From: Skeletonema tropicum
Taxonomy: Eukaryota > Bacillariophyta > Thalassiosirophyceae > Thalassiosirales > Thalassiosiraceae
Length of the DNA stretch: 64,000 bases
Assembly (NCBI GenBank): GCA_037178625.1
Contig: CM074142.1
Coordinates: 1,860,001 to 1,924,000 of the forward strand
Direction: 5' to 3'
Shown here piece by piece: positions 56,426-64,000 of this stretch. The number at the start of each line of letters is the position of its first letter. Position 1 is the stretch's first letter. A model generated the notes under the pieces. That model did not search any database, was not told the DNA's origin, and saw nothing but the letters and a program-made list of their open reading frames with translations. The translations under genes and the position numbers were made by a program.

Positions 56426-56835
56426 GGCACAACACCAAACAGAGTGCGTGAGTGGTTATTTTCATGTTGTTATTAAAATGATGACGATGAGAATATTATT
56501 ATTAATAATAATAATAATATGATTGCATAATTATTATTAGTGGCGAGTGGTGATAGTGGATGACCGCAGTTGATATGTAGCAGTGATGTACATCATGGTT
56601 GATGGCAAAAAAGTTCTCAAAACACGGGGAGAACGTCTCGCTCCGCTCGCGCGGGGGAACGTGCGTTCCCCCCGGGGGCCCCTGCGGGTCCCCCTCAAAA
56701 AAATTTTCAGAATCACCGCCCAAATCCGTCTGAAGTCGATATCCCACGGAGATATGGGACTAGAACGGAGCCTATTGAGCAATTGTGCCCACATATGGGC
56801 ACATACCCGGAAAGCTGTTAAAGAGCTCATACTCT

Positions 56836-57480
56836 TTAGCTGTTGTGGTTGTTGTTACATGTGTCCAGTACGTCTATAGTGGTCTTTTGCATTGTTGAAG
56901 AGCTAAAAGAAGGTTTTGGCGTCTTCGTTTTTGTCATGTTGGTTCTTGTAGAGTTGTGTTTGTCAGGGTGATACAGGCGTGAGAGTCGTTTGAATTCAGC
57001 TTTGATATCCATTACAAGACCAAAGATTCCTAGTGAGTCTTTGAGATTGTGGCCTACGCCTTCCGGGTCATATCCTCTACTCTCGCTTTCGTTGTTTCTC
57101 GGTGGATCTCTCCGTTCCCCTGGAGGGCGGGGAGGGGGGTAAGTTCCTTGGAGGGGAATGAGGAGGAGGAGCAGAACTTTGAGTGTTGTGTCGAGTGTTG
57201 TACCGGTGGAGATGACCTTCGCTGGGGTTTCCGTCACGTGTAGGTCGTCGAGGTGGTATCTTATCCTCTGGATCACGTGCTTTGAACCGTTCGAGACATT
57301 TCTCCTAGAATAGGTGATTCATGGCTTCTCTATACCAACATTTGAGGGAGCCCGTGTCATCCACTTTGAATCCATTATATTCCCCGAAGATTTGGAGATT
57401 TTTGATCAATGAAGCTTATGTGCTTGTGATGGGGCGTCCTCTCGGTCTCTCGGATTGGTAACATATGCTATTGGTAAGCG
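56836..57480 (-). pseudogene. Decayed ORF with J-domain HPD motif
   Basis: The frame at 57276-56836 contains IKAEFKRLSRLYHPDKHNS, the helix II-HPD loop of a DnaJ domain, preceded by Pro-rich sequence. In a second frame upstream (57480-57270), NGFKVDDTGSLKCWYREAMNHLF is followed by a TAG and then EKCLERFKARDPEDKIPPRR. The pieces look like one protein broken by at least one stop and one frameshift. A complete J domain (helix I to IV) is not visible, so chaperone function is not claimed. It may derive from a mobile element. Confidence 0.45.
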
Positions 57481-57994
57481 TGAGGCAAGGGAACAAGAAG
57501 TGACTTCGAGAGAGTAACATTTTTTGTGCGTACTGACGCGGCCGCGATAGCACGCGAAGCGGCTATCTCTAGAGATAGAGAGTTCTTCATACTCAGATGC
57601 AACGACGTAAAGATAAATTAATTAATTGTTTCCAGAATGAGTTTTATCGAGTAGTAGAAAATAAATCTTTTCCGGCCATCCAAACTCTTTCTTGCTGCTC
57701 CTCAACAGCTGCATCTGGACATTCGCACCTCATCTTCTCAAGCAACAATCAAAACAGTTTCCTAAAGATCTAATAGAAGCTAAGCAGTCGTCTTGCGTAC
57801 AGGGGGCATCCACGTTGATGTTGGGGGGAATGTGGCCCGACTGCCGTTCTTCTTCTATACTCATCAATAGAAGCTTTCATATTTTGAAACGCTGTTATGT
57901 ACTAATCGCCCTGAAATTGGCAAGAGAGTAAGAGAAACATGCATTAATATTATTATGATTTACAATTTGCAACAGCACTGTACATACATCAAGT
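57481..57994. other. Left edge of duplicated segment, no gene
   Basis: 57530-57600 has short GC-rich inverted repeats (GATAGC..GCTATC and CTCTAGAGATAGAG). From about 57670 the sequence is homologous to 40310 onward, the other copy of the segmental duplication. It is the 3' flank of the intact F-box-like gene. Confidence 0.6.
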
Positions 57995-60130
57995 CTAAGA
58001 ACCGGAACCAGCTCCACCAGAAACTTGCGACACATTGAGCTGGCCATTCATTAGCTTTTCCTTCTCCGCTTGCCAAGTTTCACAAGACGTTCTGAAACAT
58101 CTAACACAATCACTTCTTACTATATTCCAGGGGGAAAGTAATTCATTCGATTTCATCGACCTGCAAACTTTGCAAGGCTCATTGTTGGATTCGGCGCATG
58201 TGCGTGCGAGTTCAACAAAAGATTCGTCTGGGCAATCAACGCAGTGATATTCACGGCAACGATCACTAGTCCCAGGCTTAATCTCATCACAAAGGCGGAA
58301 AGTTACACATTCCCGGCAAAACGTCTGATTGCAAGTACGGCAAAGAGCAAAACTATCACAACCACAAAATGCCCTCTTACATTTTCGGCACGTGTCTTCC
58401 GCAGCGCAGTTGTAACACATCATGTTCCCAATGCAACCCTCATTCGAACATTCTTGTAAAAAGCTGTTGTCTCCGTTGCATTCATCACACATGTAAGAGT
58501 CGCATCTTTCACATTTGGTAGAACAATCAAAACAGAAGCCCTTCTTACATTTGTGACATTGACATAGATCACAGTCGCTGCATATCTTGTTTCCGAAACA
58601 ACAATGACGATCAGGGCATGCCTTTGATTCTTTACAATCCATGCAATAATATTTTCTACAGCTATCACAATGATACATCCCTGAGCACTCTACACAAAGA
58701 TCTTTCTCGCACACATGGCAGCATTCTAGTTGAAAATCGCCTATCCCCATCATCCTATGTTCCGCAAAATAATCATCGCAGCGATAGCAGTAGTGTTTCA
58801 TGCATTGAGAACAAGTGTGATTTTGGCGACCAAACGTTAAAAAACTTTTCCTGTCGTAAGCAACGGCACTGCTACCAACCATATCATGTCCACTGGAAGG
58901 GAGATCACGACTACATTTGACGCAGCTTATCCTGCCCCGGTTGGTCAAAACCTGATTGTAACGTGAGAGGAAATGCACAAAGGCTGAATCGGGCTTGAAT
59001 CTGCTGTCATAGAATTGGTCGAATAAGGAATGATGATATGAGTTAGGTGGTTTGATTGCCCGCCAAGCCTTCGGGAATTGCAAATGTTGAAGTGAGCATT
59101 GTTCCCCCCCAATAATGCTGTCGAGAATAGGCAGCACAATTGCACATGACAGTGGCGGGTCAAATGGGACAACCACAGAGTCCATCTTTCGAGGCGGATG
59201 CCATATCTCATGAAGGAAGGGATCATCATGCTTGCCAGCGAGACTCAGATCTATTTGCTCAATTACTGTAGAGCCACGTAGTGGCTCCAATCCAGCGCCG
59301 GTGATATTAATGCAATGAGCCAGACTCAATCTTTTCACTTTGTTGGCTGCATCAATACACCATAAGACGGCATTGATGTCATCGTCAGTTAGTCTCGCCG
59401 CTAGCTCCTTTTCTATCTCCCCAAAATCTAGATCGTCCCACTGATCGCCTACAATAGCAAAGCTGTTCTTATTCAGTAGGTCATCATTTGAAGCAGCAAC
59501 CGAAAGTCCAAATAAAGCTTGTGAAAATCCCGAAAGAAAACTCGCTACGTGTTCCAACGACTCAGCTGGTATATCAGCAAGACAAACGATGATTTCATTT
59601 CTTAGGGACCCGTCGAAGTTTCTTTTGTGTCCACTCTTGCGATTTGTGGCGGCCGACATGGCAGAAATCGAAGACATGTCGAAATTTCCTAGCGAGACTG
59701 CAAATAATGCTTGTGATGGTTTGGCCAAATAGCTTGCAATATGCTTCAGCACCATTATAGGAAACGCCGAGAAGAGGGCGCCTCCCAAGGGCGAGCTCTG
59801 CTGCTGCTGCCGCAAAAATAGCTTGCGACGTTGCATCTGTAGACTATTTTCATGCAACTTTCGATACACAATGGCTTCAGAGATCAGAAACCACTTCGGG
59901 AGGCCCTTGGATAGGGCGCCGTTCCACACCTTTTCTTCGACAACCCCATTCGGAGAAGAAATAATTGCTTCGATGAACCTTTTCAGTGCAAAACAAGCTT
60001 GTTTTGCTGTGTAGGAAATTCCATGATATGTGAAGCGGACTCCCTTATTTTTCTCACACCATGTACAGCCGCTACAGCATTGAGGTTGCGGCTGAGCCAA
60101 TTGCATTGGCTGCTGGGTTGCTTCGGTCAT
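57995..60130 (-). CDS. F-box-like / LRR-like protein with long Cys-rich tail
   Basis: This is the intact member of the duplicated pair, 711 aa from the ATG at 60130. That start is conserved in the paralogue; an in-frame ATG 48 bp upstream is not conserved, because the paralogue has a 1-base difference there. Residues 1-50 hold a small Cys pair (CCSGCTWC). Two F-box-like helices follow (LFSAFPIMVLKHIASYL, about 119-136; CLADIPAESLEHVASFL, about 183-199), then an LRR-like stretch (VKRLSLAHCINITGAGLEPL, about 265-284). From about residue 403 to 680 there are many CxxC and CxxH pairs of B-box/RING-like spacing, probably several zinc modules. The layout suggests a substrate adaptor for ubiquitin ligation (inference); no catalytic RING is claimed. 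Confidence 0.8.
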   Translation of the reverse strand: MTEATQQPMQLAQPQPQCCSGCTWCEKNKGVRFTYHGISYTAKQACFALKRFIEAIISSPNGVVEEKVWNGALSKGLPKWFLISEAIVYRKLHENSLQMQRRKLFLRQQQQSSPLGGALFSAFPIMVLKHIASYLAKPSQALFAVSLGNFDMSSISAMSAATNRKSGHKRNFDGSLRNEIIVCLADIPAESLEHVASFLSGFSQALFGLSVAASNDDLLNKNSFAIVGDQWDDLDFGEIEKELAARLTDDDINAVLWCIDAANKVKRLSLAHCINITGAGLEPLRGSTVIEQIDLSLAGKHDDPFLHEIWHPPRKMDSVVVPFDPPLSCAIVLPILDSIIGGEQCSLQHLQFPKAWRAIKPPNSYHHSLFDQFYDSRFKPDSAFVHFLSRYNQVLTNRGRISCVKCSRDLPSSGHDMVGSSAVAYDRKSFLTFGRQNHTCSQCMKHYCYRCDDYFAEHRMMGIGDFQLECCHVCEKDLCVECSGMYHCDSCRKYYCMDCKESKACPDRHCCFGNKICSDCDLCQCHKCKKGFCFDCSTKCERCDSYMCDECNGDNSFLQECSNEGCIGNMMCYNCAAEDTCRKCKRAFCGCDSFALCRTCNQTFCRECVTFRLCDEIKPGTSDRCREYHCVDCPDESFVELARTCAESNNEPCKVCRSMKSNELLSPWNIVRSDCVRCFRTSCETWQAEKEKLMNGQLNVSQVSGGAGSGS

Positions 60131-60394
60131 TGTCTGGAGGTTGTCGAAAGGCTTGCAAGGGATGCTCGCTCGTGTCATGTGATATCATGTATCATGCACA
60201 ATGCACAACCATGATAAATGAAAATAGGAGTAGCATTGCCATCAAAAATTAATACGTATCGTACTATCTCAGTCGTATTTTAATCGGTACTTTTTCTCAC
60301 TTTTGCGAAAACAGAAACATATACCTCTCCACAAGAGACAAGAGTCACAAGCAAGCAGCAGAGCACTCATCTCATCATCGATATCTCAACAGTC

Positions 60395-61656
60395 ATGGCT
60401 GAAGCGCCGACAGCAAACGCAGAAAGCTACTTATCCGATAGTGCATCTTCCCCCCCTCTTATCTGCTTCGCTGATCTGCCGAGCGGAATGCTAGAGCATG
60501 CTGCTAGCTTTCTTGCCGCTCCCTCAAGAGTCTTATTTTTGCAAGCACTTCATGAAGGCGATGATTTATGTGCCCAGCAGCAGCTCGGCCATTGCAGGCA
60601 GCCATGAAGTATTTAGATTTTGGACAGATAGAGAAGGATCTGGCAGAGAAGCTCTCTGACGATGATAAAGTGAAGAACTGCTCACATTTTGTATGAAAAT
60701 CACCGGCGCTGGATTGGAACCGCTACCTTCAATCTCATGTGATCATTTGCTGCCCATTTTAGACAGTATAAAAGAGAGGGAACCGCTGTGCAGTATTTGC
60801 AATTTCCAGCGAAGTGGCGTGGGGAAATTATCACTGAGTCTGATTTCCATGCTTTTCTAGAGGGTGATATAATGCAATGTGGGAGAGATGTAGAACTATT
60901 GATTGTCCCGGATGAGTTAAGGACGCCCGAGACGCTGACGACCGTCGTTTGGAAGGCCCTTGGGTCACAAGTGCTCACCGTGGTGGAGCACATATTATAT
61001 ACGTGTGCTATGGATGCTTAAAGTATTCCTGTGGCGAATGTTGTAAAGAACGTCGCTTTTGCTACAAGTGTGCAAGAACATATTGCACTGATTGCGCAAA
61101 AATGTATTATTGTGCAGCTTGCGATGAGATGTATACTTAATTACATGGGGTGTGCGCAAAGTCTTTGTGAAGATTGTGCTTACAGTAAGAAGAGAGAATG
61201 CCGCAAGTGCATGCAAGAAGTGTTTTTGCTGTTCACAGTGTTCCAACGGGGATGGGGTATGTGAAACTGAAATGAATCGGTGTGATCACTGTTCCAGTTT
61301 CCTTTGCTACGAATGCGAAAATTCATTACAATCTTCATGCCCATGCTGATGAAATCATCGACAATGTGTTATTTACCTGGCCGTCATGATATCGATAAAA
61401 ACTGCGTAAATGCGATCGACGAATGCAACAAAGCTGCCTGCCCTGATTGCCATTGCAATTTGGTATATCAGTAGAAAATTTGGATTGCAAGGGATGTACT
61501 AAAATGTTTGTATCTGCACTGTTGAAGGAGAGAGAGTTAAACAAGAAGCTGGCAGCCCGGAACGAAGAGCTGAGGAGTGGGAATAAGGACCTGCAAGATC
61601 TAGTAAAATGGCAAAGTGAGAGATTGGAGAGATACTGTGCACAATCGCAGAATTGA
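60395..61656 (+). pseudogene. Decayed divergent F-box-like/Cys-rich gene
   Basis: It is head-to-head with the intact minus-strand gene. It opens MAEAPTANAESYL and SPPLICFADLPSGMLEHAASFLAAPSRV, then breaks. Recognisable pieces follow in shifting frames: LDFGQIEKDLAEKLSDDD, then Cys-rich CGECCKERRFCYKCARTYCTDC and CDHCSSFLCYECE, then a coiled-coil tail (LLKERELNKKLAARNEELRSG). The same order of modules as the intact gene shows it is a diverged relative. Multiple stops rule out a single product unless heavily spliced. Confidence 0.7.
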
Positions 61657-61739
61657 AAAAAGAAAACACCCTATCCATTTGAAGAATGCGATTGCGATTG
61701 AAGAGGTGCACAACGCATTCGACCGCCCAACGTGATCTT

Positions 61740-63503
61740 TTATTCCTTAATACGCTCATTGTTATCATCCTCTTCACCAGCCACAATTGTGTGGAAGGCC
61801 ACAGAATAGCCACATTCTCTGCAAACGGAGGGTGTGCTAGACTCATACGTAAATCCAGGACAAGTTGAGTCCATTGTGCAGAGTCTTTTGGACGTAAGAT
61901 AGCGGATCTTCTTCTTCTCTGCATCGGCCTCCCTCTGTCGATTCTCCTCTTCTTCTCGTTCTCGCAGCACCCTTGCCTCTTCCTCCTTCTCTTCTTGTTC
62001 TTTGCGACGTTTGGTTTCAAGCAATTTGATCATTTCTTGTTCGGACGGTCCTTCATAAGGGTGTGTTGCCACCACCGTGAAATCATGCCCACATGCAACG
62101 TTCCTGGGCACACCTCTGCCAATTCGATTCACTATTGTTCCAAATTCGACGATTCCGGGGTGTGGAGAGAAAGTCACGTCGGTTTCCTCAATCGATCGTC
62201 CTAGCTGCCCATGTTCATTCGATCCCCACGTCCACAGTTCATCAAGCGCGATTGCGGCATTGTGGGTCCTACCACACATGACTTTCTTCACCTCGCTTAG
62301 CTCTTTCACTTCGGTAGGAGTTTTTGCAACGCATTGCTTGTCAAGTGCAAGCTGTCCACAATACCCCGAGCCCCACGTGTAGAGATGACCTGATCCATTT
62401 GTTACCGCGTCGTTGCCAATCACGCAAGCTGAATGCCACGTTCCAGCACCAACATCTAGTATTTGAGATCCGCCTAATTCTGCGATCGCTTCTATTTCGC
62501 AAGGAGAAATCCTCGCAGAACAATCATCTCCGTGGCCAAGCCTGTATCCATTTCCACATCCCCAAGAGAATACACGAGACTCTGAGGCAGCAACAATGTG
62601 CTGTGACCCACAAGCAACAACTTTCACTTTGATAGATGCGGGCAGCTTTGCTAGAGTAGGCGTGGCTTGGACTTGGAAACTTTGTTCGATGCTACCCATA
62701 CAGCCCCACGTATATAATTCTCCTTCGTCGGTGGTGACCGCAATGTGCTTCGCTCCACAAGCTACAGAAGCAGCTGCGAATTTATCAACATATTCAGGCA
62801 CCAAGCGAGTGTTGTCGGACCCAAGCTTGCCCCACACGAACAGATCTCCCGCTTTGCTGATCGAACACGCATGAGTGCTGCCTACGCAAGTCACTACCGT
62901 TTCTTCGCCGTCTAGCTTTGTCATCTTTTGTGGCGGAGCAAATGACTCAGTATTTCCTATAACGATTGGATTCACTCCATTCCCTCCCCAGGAATAGACT
63001 TCCGAAGTAAGGGTAGTGGCAATTGTGACGCTGCCGTATGCCGATAAATGGGATACTTGTTTCCCCCGTAATGCTGGGATTGCGGTGAATTCATGCCGAT
63101 CATCCAAATCACCCAAACCGAGCCCGAGCTGCCCATGATCATTCTTTCCTACAACGTAGACGGAACCCATTTGCTCTATGTCCCGATTCCTACAGTGCTC
63201 CTTTTCCAGAGCAATTCGGACTTCTCTTTGATTCTCATCTTCGATTGATGTAGACAATCTATCGATGAGCATCTTCTTACCCCCCTCGATCGGTTCATTC
63301 CTCGCTGCAAGATGGCGCTTGAGATGGTCATTGGAAAGCGTCGTGATATCTTGCTTCTTTAGAAATGAGATCCGACCCCAATTGAAGTCAGAGTCATTCT
63401 TTGTCTTTGGTCGGCCTCCTACAGCATTGGAAGCTTTTGCTTTTGCTGCTTGTCGATTGGCATTATCTCGGTACTGCTTTTCGGCCTCCTCTTTTAGCTT
63501 CAT
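61740..63503 (-). CDS. SAP-RCC1 beta-propeller protein with C-terminal zinc motif
   Basis: 587 aa in a single exon. An N-terminal basic region is followed by a SAP-like helix pair (ITTLSNDHLKRHLAARNEP, about 53-71). RCC1-type repeats follow from about 113 to 480 (VYVVGKNDHGQLGLGL, VYSWGGNG, LFVWGKLG, LYTWGCMG, VFSWGCGNGYRLGHGD, LYTWGSGYCGQL, LWTWGSNEHGQLGR), enough for one seven-bladed propeller. Residues about 490-535 are a charged coiled coil (KRRKEQEEKEEE). The tail holds C542, C548, C561, C564 and H571, a plausible zinc site. A SAP domain suggests DNA or chromatin attachment. RCC1 family members act as Ran exchange factors or in other roles, and which applies here cannot be read. It is convergent with the pseudogene ending at 61656. 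Confidence 0.87.
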   Translation of the reverse strand: MKLKEEAEKQYRDNANRQAAKAKASNAVGGRPKTKNDSDFNWGRISFLKKQDITTLSNDHLKRHLAARNEPIEGGKKMLIDRLSTSIEDENQREVRIALEKEHCRNRDIEQMGSVYVVGKNDHGQLGLGLGDLDDRHEFTAIPALRGKQVSHLSAYGSVTIATTLTSEVYSWGGNGVNPIVIGNTESFAPPQKMTKLDGEETVVTCVGSTHACSISKAGDLFVWGKLGSDNTRLVPEYVDKFAAASVACGAKHIAVTTDEGELYTWGCMGSIEQSFQVQATPTLAKLPASIKVKVVACGSQHIVAASESRVFSWGCGNGYRLGHGDDCSARISPCEIEAIAELGGSQILDVGAGTWHSACVIGNDAVTNGSGHLYTWGSGYCGQLALDKQCVAKTPTEVKELSEVKKVMCGRTHNAAIALDELWTWGSNEHGQLGRSIEETDVTFSPHPGIVEFGTIVNRIGRGVPRNVACGHDFTVVATHPYEGPSEQEMIKLLETKRRKEQEEKEEEARVLREREEEENRQREADAEKKKIRYLTSKRLCTMDSTCPGFTYESSTPSVCRECGYSVAFHTIVAGEEDDNNERIKE

Positions 63504-64000
63504 TCCTAAGGAAGTTGTGCGATATCGTTGGTTGGATCACTGGGTATGGAAGAGGGGAAGAAGTTGATGCGTTGTAAGTTTATTAGTGACAGCACAGTAA
63601 CTGATCGTACGGAAGTTGGACTTGCCAAGATCGTACACCAACGAAGTTTCAGTTGGACTTGTCAAGGAGCACAGTGCACAGTAACTTATCGTACATGAAT
63701 TTTAAATTTTCTTTATGTCCGTCGTGCGCAGGCGTAGGAGATTTTGTAGAGGGAAAGCATTGGCAGAATCAATCGACACTGCATCCGCATTGGCAATTCA
63801 CTTACCTACCATCCCTCACTTCGCCACTCGACAACATCTTCAATAAACAGCGTTTGTCCTTCTCCAACTAAAGTAAGTGCCGTCACGGCAACCTATTGCA
63901 CTGCGGGTGTTCAGATTCAATCTTTTCAAGCGATTCATAGCATACTCGACCTTACTTCCTCCGCAGTCCTTATTTTCGTCACATCCAAGATGACCCCACC
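63504..64000 (-). promoter_or_regulatory. Upstream region of the SAP-RCC1 gene
   Basis: No further gene is visible. Between 63580 and 63710 two motifs each occur twice: GCACAGTAACT(G/T)ATCGTAC and AGTTGGACTTG(C/T)CAAG. Paired repeats about 50-100 bp upstream of a start codon could be regulator sites (inference). No TATA box is evident. Confidence 0.4.

Noticed and set aside
57320..57560. tRNA genes and other structured RNA
   Set aside because: Scanning by eye for a paired A box and B box in this and other gene-poor stretches gave no convincing cloverleaf.

Overview
The window looks like nuclear DNA of a diatom, probably a centric one. Genes have short GT..AG introns. The transposons are a Copia element with one gag-pol ORF, a Helitron-type Rep gene, and TIR elements flanked by TA. 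The host genes are lineage-style multidomain proteins: a secreted trypsin-like protease with cysteine-rich modules, an F-box-like protein with a long cysteine-rich tail, and a SAP-RCC1 protein. The organism call is inference from gene style, because no marker gene is present.

Layout. 0.3-4.6 kb (minus) is a broken Helitron Rep gene without a helicase. 5.5-7.8 kb (plus) is a three-exon secreted serine protease. 8.3-36.1 kb is a large tandem array. It holds ten near-identical copies of a 5'-truncated version of the gene at 36.1-40.1 kb, separated by 22 copies of a 286-bp unit that carries the TATA box and 5' leader. Most of the array has a 1,796-bp period. The third copy is broken by a Copia retrotransposon (15.4-20.6 kb) whose downstream LTR, and about 39 bp of host, are deleted. 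The array ends in the only full-length gene, a 1,247-aa protein with a KOW-like motif, repeated small Cys/His motifs and RanBP-type fingers.

40.6-45.6 kb and 57.6-61.7 kb are two diverged copies of one segment carrying a divergently oriented pair of F-box-like/Cys-rich genes. Only the minus-strand gene at 58.0-60.1 kb is intact. Its paralogue is split by a 2,060-bp TIR element and also has a stop codon and a frameshift. Between the two segments lies a 9.3-kb LTR element (45,739-55,036) with identical 536-bp LTRs, a 5-bp target duplication, a candidate tRNA-Asn anticodon-arm primer site and a polypurine tract. It has no recognisable reverse transcriptase or integrase. It encodes an unrecognised 836-aa protein and contains an intron-bearing chimeric gene ending in a Helitron/Pif1 helicase C-terminus, with another TIR element inside the intron. 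55.3-57.5 kb holds decayed minus-strand reading frames, one with a J-domain HPD motif. The window closes with an intact SAP-RCC1-zinc protein gene (61.7-63.5 kb, minus).

The most unusual parts are the promoter-plus-N-terminus amplification and the reverse-transcriptase-less LTR element. Both are described from sequence alone; expression and copy number cannot be judged here.
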